From Brachionus manjavacas (lineage: Eukaryota; Rotifera; Eurotatoria; Ploima; Brachionidae): DNA of 64,000 nucleotides. Positions 9,151 to 22,383 of the stretch are shown in pieces. The notes under the pieces are model-generated. The model was not told the DNA's origin. It was given only the letters and a program-made list of their open reading frames with translations, and ran no database searches. A program made the position numbers and the translations under genes. Positions within the stretch are counted from its first letter, which is position 1; each line of letters opens with the position of its first letter. The stretch is taken from the NCBI GenBank assembly GCA_019054805.1, contig JAHQIY010000004.1, forward strand, positions 4,216,001 to 4,280,000, read 5' to 3'.

Positions 9151-10784
9151 ATTCAGATTTATTTAATAGAAAAAGCCTTGTTGGTTTTTTTTTTAAGAAC
9201 AAAACTTTAGTTCATAAATAATTTAATTACCTAAACATATCAAAAATTCAGTATTTTTAAAGTAAATACTATCAAAATTAAAAAAAAAACTCTTGACTAA
9301 AAAATTATAATATTAGAAATATTTGTTAAAATGTGATGATGATAACACTATTCTGCTTTTACAGGTAAAATCTATGTTGATAATAAGCTCATTATTTTTT
9401 AATCAAAAATCATGATTTTTTTTTATCCTAATCCATTTCAAAATTACCATCTAAAGAATTTTTCCTAAAATAAAAAATAAATAAAAATTAGCAAACATTG
9501 ATTTAAATTTACTAAAAATAGTTAATTGAATTTTTAAAAATTTGCAGTATTTTTTATTTATTTAGCAAACTAAAATCTCATTAAATTGGGTTAAATAATT
9601 TTTTAATTTTTTTGATTAGAAAAATTACTAAATAACTTAACTTTAACTCGAAAAACATCTTTTGTATTAAAAATATATATTATGTTATTAAATATTTAAG
9701 TGCTAATTAATCATAGAAATGATTGATCTGTAATAAAAATTCATTTAAAAATTTTATTAAAGCAAATTTTGTTTATTTAAAAAAAAAATTAGATTTAATT
9801 TATTAGAGCTTGCGATATCATAAATTATATTCAAAGCCGAAAATTAAATAAAAGATCTACTAAGCTATATTTTGCTATATTTTATAATTAAACTTTGTAA
9901 TTAAAATAAAAATTATATGAAAAATCCCGTTTGTATTGGAGTTGCTTTAATTTTTGTAATCCAAGTCTTGGATATTTAATAATGGTTTACCATCAAAATA
10001 AGGGATCAGAAAGCGTTTCTTTCAACTTAGGTTCATAATTTTGTTAAAACAAAAATATAGAGCGACAATTATAACTTGTTAAATTAGTAGAACAAATTAA
10101 TTCTGAATTTAGGGCATCACTCGTTTGTTTTATTAAACTTTGAAAAATTATTTTCTAGAAACATAAATCCATGAAATTTAGACTTATTTCAAATTGCTTC
10201 AGAGTTTGATATTCCAAGCTTGGCTAAAGACAAATTTAGTAAAGCTAATAAATTAGAAATTTATTATTCGAAAAAAAATGTTAAGCAAACTTTTGTCACT
10301 TTAAATATGTATAGGGCAAATAAGAAAAATAATTGCAAAATTTTATATTTTTTGAATTGTTGAAATAATTTTAAAAATTAATTAGTCTGTAGTCTGAATG
10401 GAATCACAGCGCCAAAATACGGAAAATTGACGACGCAAAAAAATATTGATTTTTTTACTTGTAGGGTTTTTTTGAAATTTAGAAAAATCCTTAAAATTCT
10501 AATTATCAAGCTTATTTGTATCCTAAGAGTTTTGTTTGATATGTATGATTTTAGTGGGTCATGAATTTTTTACTAAATGAATGTGGACTCGAAAAATAGA
10601 GTTAAACTAATGACTAATTTTTTAAATGTCGCTTTTAGATAATTTATGGTTTTAGCTAAAAATACCGTGAAGAAAATTAGTGACATCATCGACTGAATAA
10701 TGTGTCGACTTGGAAAACATAGGAATTATAGCAGATTTTAGAAACTATACAATTTTTGTTCAACAATCAAATACAATTTTTACA
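9151..10784. other. intergenic, upstream of the DHHC gene
   Basis: AT-rich sequence with no ORF or element that I can support. The last part must hold the promoter and 5' UTR of the DHHC gene. Confidence 0.5.
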
Positions 10785-13494
10785 ATGAAGAAATGTTATA
10801 AATCTTCTGTTGTTAGACGATATGAGGTGAGTAAATTTTTTTTTGAAATTTTCAAAATTAAAGTATGATAAAGACGATTTAAAAATTTATTACTATCTGA
10901 ATTTCAGATATCTGACCTAAAATTGGGAATCTTTTTAACTTACAACCCAAAAATTAATTTGATAAGCTATTTTATAATTTTTTCAAAAAAATTTTCATGT
11001 CTACGAGTCCAATATCAATCGATTCTTCAATAAATCAGCACTGGAAAAATCTAAATTTACACTAGGAGAGCATAAACAATAATAGGTAACCTTCGGAGTA
11101 AGTCTAGCTTAGTTTCGAAGTGGTAGCTGTTAGCTTTAATATTCATATTTAAGTCCAAACCATACATTGTAAGAATTTGATTTTTTTATTTTTTTATATA
11201 TTTATCTAGTTGATTTGAAGCATATCTTCGAAATTAACAGTAAAAAAAAATCTTTTTTTTATATAAATTTTATAAATCAACATGATTATTTATGAACCCT
11301 TTATTTTGACAAAAAGCTAAAAAAAAATTTTATTGAAAAAATTCCGAAGAAAACAAAATCTCGAATAAATGATAGAAACTGAATTTTCATCTGGATAACA
11401 AGTAGATTAAAATTGAACTTGGATTAAAGACAATTTTCTCAACTTCTAAACATATTTTAAACAAAAAGATAAACACAATTTAAGTGCTTTGTGAATTACT
11501 ACGTGGAATTAAGTTAGTTTACTAAAAATTTGCTTAGTCAATTATGATATGAGATATGTTTTAAAACAATGATAAAATTATAATTCTAAACGAATTTTTT
11601 ATACCAATTAAGATTTTATTTTAGAATGGTAAAGAAAATTTTGAATAAATGTTAGAATCACTGATAATCAAAGTCAAATTAATTTAGTTGATTAATTTAG
11701 TTTATTTTTACTGAAAACCTGAGTTGTTAATATAAAAGAATTTCTCGATTCAATTAATTTTTTTTCTTTTAAATTAAACAATTGCTAATATAAACAAAAA
11801 ATTGTCCCTTATTAAAAAAATATTTGAGCAAAATGCAGGAGCTGATTCAATGATTCTAATTTTTTTTTCATTTTTTGAATTTGAGCTTATATTTTTAAGG
11901 TACTGGAGAGCAAAAATAGATATTACTGTAGGGGTCGGTGCCTTGGATCTCAGCAGATTGGTTTATTTTTATTCACGTTAATTTTGATAGTTGGAACTAC
12001 AATGCTTTTTTTTATCTTCGAGTATCTAACATTTAAAATATCAAAATTTAAATTTAATCCTGATTTTTTAGTTGTCCTTATTTGTATAAAAAATTAACCA
12101 TAGCTGTTCCAATTGTGGGTGCCGTTTTATTTCTATTCGTTTTATGTGTTCTTTTTCGAACTGCATGCACTGATCCGGGCATTTTACCTCGATCGGAAAA
12201 AGATGAGGTTTTATTTAACGAGCGGCAAGCGCTGGTTGCTTCAAATTTGCTGGACCAAGGCCAACAGATGGTGAGCAATTTTCAAATGCCAAGATATAGA
12301 GAAATAATTCTGAAAGGAAAAAGTGTCAAATTAAAATATTGTTTTACAGTAAGACCTAATCATTTATTTTGCTCAGCTACAAACTTTATTATTTTTAGTG
12401 CAAATTGTACAGACCACCACGATCTTCTCATTGTAGCGTGTGCGATAATTGTGTTGGTAATAAAATAAAATTGTTTTATTAAGTTAAAAACTGATCAAGT
12501 TTTATAGAAAGATTCGATCATCACTGTCCATGGGTGGCTAATTGTATTGGTAAGAAAACTCAAACTTTTGATTACAACCCGTTTTAACTTTCAATAAAAA
12601 GGAAAACGAAATTACAGATTTTTCTTCATGTTTCTGGTGTCACTGTCCGTTTTGTGCCTCTACATTTTGGCATGTAACATAACCAATATTGTTCTTCGGA
12701 GTCAGGATCAGCTCGTCGCCGATGCCATAAAAGCAACGCCTGCTACATATCCTTTTTAAATTTTCCCATAATGAGCAAAAAAAGATTAAATTTTTTAATT
12801 TTTCCTTAACTTTTTCTTACTGTAATAGAGGCAGTTATATGTTTTTTTAGCATGTGGTCGATACTGTGCCTATGTGGATACCATACATATTTGATTTCGT
12901 CTGAAGTATCAACTAATGAAGATGTAAGTAAAATTTTAAGTTTCTAAAAAAAAAAATAGATTCATAAATAGAAACCCTTAAAAAATATTAAAATTTTTTT
13001 TTAAAAACATTAATTTTAAAATATTGATGAAATATTAGAATTTTTTTTAAAGAGTTGTGTTACAAATAAAAATAAAAATTTAAGCCTAAAACGAAATTTC
13101 TAAGTCAAAATTAAGTCTGAGATTTTTTGACAAAAACTTTTCGCTAAATTCTCATGTTAAAAATACTAATTGTGAATTTATTTATTTAATAAAGATTAAA
13201 GAATCGTACGCAAAAAAACGTAATGAGAATGTCAATCCGTTCGATCGAGGAAGTATTTGTTTAAACTTTGCCAACCTTTTGTGTAGTTCGATTCCACCCA
13301 GTCTGATAAATTTACGAGAGACAATTCCGAGGAAATTGATTGATGAAAATAAACATGATTTTGACCAATTTAGATCGTCAAATTTTACCAATACTATTAG
13401 CAGCTCGATCGATGCTCAAGACAATTCTTTGGCAATGAATCGAAATGGGACCAGTTTTAATAATACAAGGCAATTAATAATTGAAAATGTGTAG
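10785..13494 (+). CDS. DHHC palmitoyltransferase, ZDHHC9/14/18 type
   Basis: This protein S-acyltransferase transfers palmitate to cysteines of membrane proteins, usually at the Golgi or plasma membrane. Exons: 10785-10826, 11900-12021, 12072-12348, 12399-12456, 12508-12549, 12602-12746, 12821-12923 and 13195-13494, 1089 nt in total, giving 362 aa. The protein starts [14 protein letters not shown], followed by NRYYC and transmembrane segments 1 and 2 (from [13 protein letters not shown] and [15 protein letters not shown]). Then come [32 protein letters not shown] and the catalytic [20 protein letters not shown], transmembrane segments 3 and 4, and the TTxE-like block [13 protein letters not shown]. 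The last motif, PPSLINLRE, is family-typical, followed by a polar tail. The catalytic DHHC cysteine and the zinc-binding cysteines are present. One intron is U12-type. Which of ZDHHC9, 14 or 18 is the closest cannot be decided by eye; the animal probably has one pro-orthologue. Confidence 0.93.
12747..12820 (+). other. U12-type AT-AC intron
   Basis: This 74-nt intron begins ATATCCTTTT, the minor-spliceosome 5' splice site. It contains TTCCTTAAC at 12802-12810, the U12 branch-site consensus, and ends in AC eleven nt after the branch region. Splicing here gives [18 protein letters not shown], matching SPASVLEAVVCFFSVW of vertebrate ZDHHC9/14. No GT donor in the region keeps the family sequence. 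Confidence 0.93.
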
Positions 13495-13685
13495 AGATGA
13501 AGAAAATTATGTGGAAAATATTTTATTTATTGTCAATCGGTTCTCGAAGCTAGGTCATCTAAACAAATTTTTAATGATTTCTCATCGAAATCAATCACCT
13601 TGGAGACCAAGTTTACATTGAATATTCCTTATAAAAAAATTTAGATAATTTTAAAGTTATAAGTCATTAAGTGATTTAACCACTA

Positions 13686-13691
13686 AATAAA
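13686..13691 (+). terminator. candidate polyadenylation signal of the DHHC gene
   Basis: First AATAAA after the stop codon (13492-13494), about 190 nt downstream. In such AT-rich DNA a single hexamer is weak evidence. Confidence 0.35.
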
Positions 13692-14582
13692 AAAAATAAT
13701 TTTTATCCTTTCAATAAGAATGTATGGAACTTAAATATAATATTCACTAATTTTAGTATTTAATGGATATATGGCTGAAATAAAATTCATGGATTTTTGG
13801 TTTTTTTAGATTTTTTTTATGAAAATTTTTTTTCTCTTATTAAATATATTTATATTTGTAAATAAATTTTAAAATATACGAGTTTACTAAATTTTCAAAA
13901 TTTCATTTGAGGATTTGATATTTGTGCTTTTATACATTATTAAAAAGAACTCAATACTTTTTATGCTTTTTACTTCAATGAAATTTTAATTCTATTATGT
14001 GTTTAAACACTTAAACAAATTTTTTGCCAAAAAATTAAAGTTGTTAAAATTTTTTGCGAAAATATTTAAGTTCAAATCTGCAATAATCTTAAATTCAATT
14101 GCTTATAATTTTTGTTTTTGAACTTTAAAGAATGTCCAAGAATTCAGTTATTACCTTTATGTTTTTTGTTACATTTACTGAAGCTCATAACTTTCGTCCG
14201 TTTTCGTTTTACAATTTAAAAAAAAAAACAAAAAATTTATTAAAACAGCTTTTTGACAGATGGGTCAATGACATGGGGACCGGAGAGTCTCAAAGTAATC
14301 ATACACCAAAAATTATGTTTTTTTTTAATTATTCAAGAGTATTGATAGATTGTTATAATGAATATTATTTACGGAATCTTCAATTGCTTTTGAGAATTTT
14401 GGCCAAGGCTTTAAGTTTGTTACTTTAAAAAATAGCAATTTTCTTTTTTAAAAAGTATCGAACTCAATGATTTTTCGCACAAAAGCGTCTCATAATCAGA
14501 AAAAATTATAAATTTTCAATCAAATCATTTAGATCTAAAAGAAAATACCCAAAGTATATTTTAAAAAAATTTCAATCAAAGA
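13692..14582 (+). other. intergenic with a doubtful 98-codon ORF
   Basis: An ORF at 14132-14428 encodes 98 residues starting MSKNSVITFMFF. It has a hydrophobic start and a Lys-rich middle and resembles no family I know. It lies just upstream of a LINE RT fragment in the same orientation, so it may be a relic of that element or a chance ORF. Confidence 0.3.
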
Positions 14583-14776
14583 CTTTACAACGCCATGTTC
14601 GGTGTAACTCAAGGTAGCTCCTTATAGTCTACGCTCTTTTCGTTCTTTTTCGGCCAAGTAATAAATGGTCTACCATTCAGTTTAAAGAAGGTTCTGTTCG
14701 CAGATGATCTCTCTATTTGGTACTCACACAAAAACCTTAAAAAAATAGGAAAAGTTCTTCAAAATGATTTCTAAAA
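14583..14776 (+). pseudogene. LINE reverse transcriptase fragment (palm)
   Basis: A single frame reads MFGVTQGSSL, one stop, STLFSFFFGQVINGLPF, then KKVLFADDLSIWYSHKN. This is the SGVPQGSVLSP..LFADDLAIW core of Jockey-like LINE reverse transcriptases, including the catalytic FADD. Degenerate similarity may go on to about 15200. Stops show that it is dead. Confidence 0.8.
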
Positions 14777-16207
14777 TTCTTGACTTATGTTCTAGATGGA
14801 ATCTAGAAAAAATAAAAATTAATGTTAATAAAAATATTCAAAATTTCCTTCACATCAAGTGATAGAGAAAGTTTCCCGAAAAAAAACAAAATAAAACTTA
14901 ATAAACTTCAAACTTATTGAACCAATTGAATCTTTTCAAGCCTACTGAGACCACATATTAGACAAAAACTATCGTTCAAAAAATAATTTTATACACTTGC
15001 CGCAAAAATCTTTAAAAAAAAAATCAATATTTTATATATTGTTGGAAAATTTAAAAGTCTGAAGATTAAAATATCTACATAGCTAAGCATAATTATATTG
15101 AAAAGCCCAATACGTTCCAAATTCGACTACATTGTCATACGGCTCGCTTCATCAATCTAAAATATCCATCAAGGTGTCAAAAACTCCAAAATCGAGAACT
15201 AAAGGACTAACATTGTTGATTTGGTCATTGGAATTTAACATTTTTTTCATATTTTAATTTCTGAAATTTTTTGTAAATTTTCGTAAATTAGCCATAATTT
15301 ACTTTGGTATACGTAAATACTTGCTAACTACCCTGTATGGTTCTTGTGTAAAATAGATGAGGTAATAAGTAAAAAATATGTTATGATTTTTTTAATCCGT
15401 AAAATTTTTTATTTGAACTCCGTGGTAATATAAAAAATATTTATTTTATTTAATGGCCATTTAAAAGGGCGTAAAATATATTGAAATAACAAAAACAATT
15501 AAAAAGAAAACAAAAATAATGAAGTTTGTGTCAATTTTATGGAATATAATTTAAAATAATATAAATTGTCAATTATTATTGAACTAGTGTCTATTTTAAT
15601 TTTTCACACTCTGATTTATTTAACGAAACCATTATTATTAAATAAATTATGCTTTGATAAAAAAATTATGGAAATCAGTATATTCTTTCAAAATATATTT
15701 TATAAAAATATAAATGAGAGTTAAGTAACTTCAAAGAAATTGCAATGAATTTACCACTTGAATGAAAACGCCGTCTAGGTCATCGAAAATTAAAGCAAAT
15801 GCTTTGTCGAGGCAACCTAACGAAACACAAAAAATATCGGACAAAGGCATTAGTAGTTGCGTAAGTCAGATTCTGATTCAAGTATTAATTACGAAGCACC
15901 ACCACAAATAAAACCCAGACATGGAACAAAAAAGCGACCAGTCCGTTTAATAAAATTTCTCTGTAATAAAATAATTTTTTTTGTACCTGTAACAATAAAA
16001 ATACATACTAATTCAATTATTATATTTTATTAAATAAAATAAAATTGCTCCTAACTCCAGTATTTTTGTTTTTTTTAAATAAATATATTTGACTCGTTAT
16101 TTAATTATATGATAAAAAAATCGGTAAAATCATTAGAGTACATTATTTTCAATTTCTTTATTCCAACATCAGACTATATAAAATGGAGTTATTGCTATAT
16201 ATACACC
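14777..16207. other. intergenic, mostly unrecognised
   Basis: Decayed continuation of the LINE to about 15200, then AT-rich sequence. Around 15750-15960 there is a GC-richer patch with broken frames (for example YEAPPQIKPRHGTKKRP) that looks like old coding sequence, possibly transposon-derived, which I cannot name. Confidence 0.35.
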
Positions 16208-16313
16208 GGTAATTTGAATTTAGATATTTTATTTATTTATTTAAAATATAATTGAGGGTATTAACACAGGGAGCGTCCGAATTGCGAGTAGCTTTCGTTT
16301 GGGTAATTTGAAT
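16208..16313 (-). mobile_element. short retroposed element with 12-bp TSD
   Basis: GGTAATTTGAAT at 16208-16219 recurs at 16302-16313. Between them, on the minus strand, lies an 82-bp insert. It contains ATTCGGACG, a CCCTCAATTATAT motif and an AAATAAATAAATAAAA tail. The insert resembles the one at 22150-22304, so both are copies of one LINE/SINE family, truncated at the 5' end. Confidence 0.75.
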
Positions 16314-16494
16314 GATTTACGGTAAAATATTGGATATTAACAAAAAAGAACGATTTTTTTTCAATTAAAAAAAATATATATATAATTTTACAATTTTTAA
16401 CTGAATTTACCGTAAAAAATGGCAAAATGAAATATAAAAAATCATGCTAAAATTATTTTTAAAAATAGATTATTGTTTTTTAATATAATTTTTT

Positions 16495-16595
16495 TTCTTT
16501 CTCAATCACAGGACTGAAAGGTAGATCTAGGATCAATCTGTCTAGGGGTTTCCCTCAAAATTTATTTTGATAAAAATAAAAAATAGTTTTTCAGA
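16495..16595 (+). repeat. related retroposon 3' tail
   Basis: The plus strand reads AGGGGTTTCCCTCAAAATTT and runs into a (T/G)ATAAAAATAAAAAATA tail. It resembles the 3' end of the element at 22150-22304 (GGGGCTTTCCCCTCAATTAT) in the opposite orientation. Confidence 0.5.
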
Positions 16596-19500
16596 ATAAA
16601 ATATAATTTTTATCGTAAAAAAACAGTTTTAAGTATTTTTAATCTTAGCATTTTTTCAATTAATAATAACAATTTTTATTTATTCAACTGGTTGTTTCCT
16701 TAAAAATGATTTTGAGTTTGTTGATGCAATTTTTTAAGAAATTTATCATTTTTTTTTGTTTTTGAATTAAAAAAAATTCATCGAGAACAAATTACTCAGA
16801 CATTTTACGAGAAATATTATTCAGTTTATTTTAATTTCAATTAGTTCACTATTTAAGAAAATGATTAGGAAAAAACGTCAATTTTTCAATGTGTTTGCGA
16901 ACTGTCGAATCCACACAAAAAAGGTTTGAAATTTTTTCTGGGAAAATTTGAGTTGATAATCCATATTTTTTTATAGGTGGTAATAAACCGCCTATTTTTA
17001 TTAAATGATCTCATAAAAAGTCAGAGTACATATGGGTCAAAAAAATAAGAAAATAATTAATGAAGTGATCTCATATTTTGATACATAGTGAATACATTTT
17101 TTAAATACAATGATTATATATATTTTAATGGAATTTTTTTTATTTTTTGAAAAATATTTAAATAAAAACTATAATAATTTTGCTGAGCAACCAGTGAATA
17201 TTTTGCTGGTAGCTATAGGTATCGTAACCATTTACGGCTTGAGGGCCAAGCGAAGAGAATCGAACGTTTGAGAATATACCCAGATCTTCCTTGGTTGTTG
17301 CTGATACTTGGATCGCTAGGAATATCTGATCATTAAAACTGGCACATTCTCGAACTCTACATCACTCATTATTCATCAGAATTCATCAGCTCAAATGAAT
17401 TTTATTTGGTTATATTTTAGGTTAAGAGTTTCATGAAATCAATTCTATTGTAATTATGTAATTAACATTTGAGATCAATAATAAAAATAATATCTCTTTT
17501 TTTATTAAGCCATCAAGAAACTTTAATTTTATTTCAATACTGATATATCTTATTTAAATTAGTTATAATATAATGTTTAAATTTTTTCATTTTATTTTTA
17601 AAATGATATTTTAAATCTTAATTTTACTGTCTTTAAATGGCTTTTAATTTATTGTACTGACAAAATAAATAAATTATTTCTATTTTTTATTTGAAAACTA
17701 AATCTAAGATCAAATGACCAAATTTTTATGAACCAGAGACAAAAATGATATTTAATTGACACAATTATTTTATTTCATTTGACAAAATAGTAAAAATAAA
17801 ATAATATAAAAGTATTAAGAATAACAAAGCATTAATAAACCAATGACAAACTATTTAAGGAAATAATTCGTTTTCTTAAGATAATTTTTTCAATATTCAT
17901 TTTATTAGTCATTGAAATAATTTTTTTTATCAGTATTTTAATTGATAGCCTTTCTAAATTACTATTTAAATATAAATCAAATCACAAACATAAACTGATC
18001 TTACCAATTTTATTTTTTAATTAATTTAGAGAAAGCTTAGAAAAGATTGTTATAAATCCAACATAAATTTTGATAAAGATGAATTCTTGAAAAAAACATC
18101 AAAGGATTAAAAGAAGCAAATTAATCACTTTTTAATAAATTTAGTTTTATCGTATTGTCCAGATTTTTTAGCTCGTTTAGAATTTTCTTTCAAAATGGTT
18201 AACGAAATTAAATATTCAATAAAATATTTTATTCTTTAAATTAAAGGTCTACTATCTTCTAATTTATTTTTCTGCTTAATTATTATCCTAATTCAATTTT
18301 CTAAGACGAAAAATATAATTTTGTTTAACGTTTTTTAGTTTTTCTTTTAATTTAATTGAAATATCAAATTTTTCGAATTTCTTTAACGCTTCGGTTCCCA
18401 TCCTTGGGTAATTATTATTTAAATTCATATTTATATCAAATAATAATTATTTATTTTCTAAGAACTATTAATATTTACAAGAATATCATGCTTAGAAAGT
18501 CTAGTTTTTAAATAATAATTCTAATAATTATTTTATATTTTTTAAATTGGCCCTTTATTAAATTTAAGAATTTAGTTAATTATTTAGCTGAAAAATTAGA
18601 AATACAAAGGATGAAAATTTTTTCCCGATGAATCAATCTAATAATTTAATTACAGAAAATGTAAGAAATTATAGTTTTAAATTTTTTATTAAATACTATT
18701 CAAAAGTAATCAACCTAAAAATAAAGACTTTAATTAATATAAATTGAATTAAATAATGCTTTTATAAATTTCGAAATTAGTTGAGGAAAAAAATTAAATT
18801 AAAACAGTCTTGAATCTAGTTGAAATTTTGGTAATGATGTTTAACTAAAACTAAATCTTTCCAGGTACTTATGCAATCAAAATAATCTAGATTAAAAAAT
18901 TTGGATAAATTTCTTTTTAGATAGATTTCTTTAATTATCAGAATTGAAAAAAATAATTTTGGAGCATTTAAATTAAATGCAAAAGGATTAAATAAATCGA
19001 AGTAATTAAAATTAATACAAAATTTAAGGGAATATTTTAAGATTTTAAAGAGTTTAAATTAGAAATAAAAAAACCAGTATCAGTTTTATTTTCATTTATT
19101 TATGCCATATCTTAATTAGTTTTTAATTATCTATTAAATTTGATATCCTTTTTTATAAATTATATTGTGTATGGATGCATTTTTTATTACAGATCTATGT
19201 AATAAAAAAGGTTGAATATTGTATCAAACAGATTGCCTTAAATTAAAATTGGACGATCAAAATCAATCCCGCAAATTTTGAATAAATAATTTGAATAAAT
19301 TTTTTTTTCTTCAAATATTAAATAAATTCCCCAATCATTAAGTTTATACATATTAAAAATTTATTTACATTAAATTAAATAGAAATCCACTATTTTAACT
19401 TATTGTTACTTTTAATTAAAAAATGATAACAAATTTAAGAAAAAGTATCTAAATTTTTAGAAGAGAGTGTATGTTAGAAAAAAAGATCATAGATATTTAA

Positions 19501-21399
19501 GCTGAAAATCTTTTCAGCCAAATTTTTCTAGAAAGCTGTTTATGTCATAAAGTTATCAATCATCTTCAATTTTAAAAAGTGTTAATTAATTTTTTATGTA
19601 TAAACTTAATAATTGGGGAATTTATTCAATATTTGAGGAAAAAAATAAAAAAAATTTGGGATATTTTATTCAAAATTTGTGGTACTCGAAGTAAATTTCT
19701 CATTAAAATTTGGCTTTAAAAATTAAAGCGAAATTCCGTGTCTTGATAACTTTTTTCTTTTATTATTTTGGGGAGAGGAATTAAATTGAATTTTTTTTTT
19801 GATGCTATGAAATATGGATATTTTTATTTCTAATTATAAATTATTAAGAAGAATACTGGGTTATACAGCTTTCAACTTTCTTCTTGAGATGTAGAAAATA
19901 TCTGTAAATATGCTAAAATATTTTGAAGTTTAATTTTTGCATATTTGCAGATTTTAGAAGACTTTCAGAATTGACGTAACCATGCATGTTGCATTAAACT
20001 ACTTTGAACTTATAGCAAAAGAGTTTTTTAATTTTTTATGATTTTGTTCTGTTCTTTAAATTTCACAAGAGTGAATATTATTAAATTTTTGAATTTGAAT
20101 GGTAAGGGTAATTTTCTTGGGAAAAAGCTTTAAACTGGGTTTAAATTTTAGTTTTATTCATCAAATAAATTTTGTTTTTATTAAATAAAATTTAAAACGT
20201 TTAACTAGAAAAATTATAAGTAAAAAGAATATAAATTTAGACTCAATATATAGTCTTATTTCTTTAGTTTTTTAATAATACTTTGTTAATAAATGTATAG
20301 TTAAAATAAAATATTTGAAATCATTTATTTCAATAGAAAAATAAAAAAAAAACTGTAATTTTAAATAAATTAAAAAAAAAGGTCTAATAAATTCACTTAG
20401 TTCTTTTTTCAAGATTTCAAATATTACTTCAATGCTTCTAAATTCAAATATTAAAAAAATATTTATTAAATTCAATACAATTCAAATTTAGAAAAGATGA
20501 AAAATTATTTTCGAAAAAAATTACGCATTATAATTCAAAATTTCATTATTAATTGAAAAAATAAAAGAAAAATATTAAACCAGGCAGTGAAATTTTTTTA
20601 AATTAGAAATCAAATTTATAATCAATATGCAAAAAATTGAACAAAAACGAGAAAGAAATACAACTAAATTTTCTGTGATGAGTTTTCCGAAAATTTTCTA
20701 TGTCAATCGATAGTATTATATTTATAAGAATATTTCTAGTCAAATTTTGTCTTTTCTATTCATTTACCAAAGTGTCTTAAAACTGAGTCCTTTTAAAAAT
20801 AAGAAATCTTTATTTATTCAGGTAGATTTTAATGAAATGCTTTTTTAATGTTTGATAAAACCAAGGGTTCAAAATTTAATAATCTTGTGACAATTAAATC
20901 TGATGATTTAATCATAAAATTTTTCAATTAATTTTGTTTTGCAGTAAATTCTCTTTTTTAAATGATTAACTTTTTATGTAGTGAATAAATTCATTATAAA
21001 GCAAAAATAATCTTTTTTATCTTTTATCAATGTTTTGCGGATTTTTATTTTTTTTATTCAATTCAAGCCCAAGTTCCTTCACAAACAAAATACTTAAATG
21101 ACATTAAGTAATTAATAAAAAAAAATTTCCTTTTTTTCTTCGAGATGTAAAATTGAGCCGAGTGCTCTGAACATACTAGACTGTATAGAGATGTTTAATA
21201 TTTTTTTTACCTTTCAAGCCATAGCTTCTTAAGAAAGAAAGTTAAAAATAAATTAGAAGCTATAAAATTAAGTAAATTGTATCAGTAATACAGGAATAAA
21301 AAAATAAAAATTCAGTGAATTTTCTAGTTGAGTTAATTATTGGAAGGGTTTTTATTTTCAGTAAATTTTTCTGTTTTTAAGTAACAGCTGAACAATGGA
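16596..21399. other. AT-rich gene desert
   Basis: About 4.8 kb, mostly A, T and homopolymer runs, without an exon, RNA gene or intact element that I can support. A GC-richer patch at 17180-17400 has no readable frame and does not fold as a tRNA by eye. A minus-strand ORF of 67 codons at 20272-20475 is Phe/Ile-rich low complexity and probably chance. Confidence 0.5.
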
Positions 21400-22136
21400 A
21401 TGAAATTAACCATAAATCATGCCTTAGATCTTCAAGTATACTCGGTCGCAAGTTTAATTAAATCCCACAAAAATTATTAATTTTTGCGTAAGGAGTCATT
21501 TCCTCAATTAATTTAAGTTTAAAATTGGTAAACTCTCTAGTAGTTTTGGAAAAAATAGTGAAACTACATTTATTTGGGCAGATTTTTATCTTCCATTTGT
21601 TGAGTCACGGCTTAAAATCCTTAAGGTATGTATCATTATGGTAGCTTTGTTCTTTTTCAATTTTCCCTAAATAAAAAATGCGATCAGATCATCTGCAAAA
21701 AGCAGTGAGTACATTCGAAAAGTCAGTTTTAGAAATATCATTATTCTAAAAACTAAAAAGAAAAGGAAAATTCGATCGATCCATATTAAGTCTAGAGCTA
21801 TAAACCTATTTTATTTAATCTATCATAGAAGAAAAGATTAGACTTGAGTCAAAAGTAATTACCAAAATCTTAACTTTAGTTTGTAAGTTACAATTTTTTT
21901 CATAAATTTTAAGATCAATATTAAGTTTTTCTTTTAGATATTTGGAAAAGATCATGTAGGATGACTTTCCAGAAATTTTAATCTTCCATTTGCAATGCCT
22001 TTATCTAATATTTCCTTTATTTTAAAAATTAAAAAATTACCAAGTCATCTCCAAAAAGAAGAAAGTTTTTATTGTTTATTTTGTTTCTATTGGGAACATC
22101 GTTTATGAAAATACTGAACAAGAGAAGGCTAATTAC

Positions 22137-22317
22137 AGATTCCTGTGATTTTTTTTTTATTTATTAAATATATAATTGAGGGGAAAGCCCCAGGGTTCGT
22201 CCGAATGGCGCAAGCCTTCGTTTAAACCCTCTAGTTTGAAAAGTTTCTAGGTTTTTACAAAATTAGATTAAGTTAAAAGTTGAATTATTATTAAAAGTTA
22301 AAGTAGATTCCTGTGAT
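22137..22317 (-). mobile_element. retroposon insertion with 13-bp TSD
   Basis: AGATTCCTGTGAT at 22137-22149 is repeated at 22305-22317. The 155-bp insert, read on the minus strand, ends GGGGCTTTCCCC, ATATTTAATAAATAAA and an A-tract. It has no coding capacity, so it is a SINE or a 5'-truncated LINE copied by target-primed reverse transcription into the older LINE. Confidence 0.82.
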
Positions 22318-22383
22318 AGTCCTGCTGATATTTGATATTGATCACTAATTTTACCATTAAAATTTACTCTAAATGGTCTTGTA

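Noticed and set aside
12741..12752. A frameshift or sequencing error breaking the DHHC gene after ATPAT
   Set aside because: An AT-AC U12 intron explains the break exactly and restores the conserved sequence.
17180..17400. Possible tRNA gene (GTTCGATTC-like string on the minus strand)
   Set aside because: No A box at the right distance and no cloverleaf acceptor stem could be built by eye.
20272..20475. 67-codon minus-strand ORF in the AT-rich desert
   Set aside because: Phe/Ile/Leu low complexity expected from A/T runs; no motif, start context or neighbour supports it.
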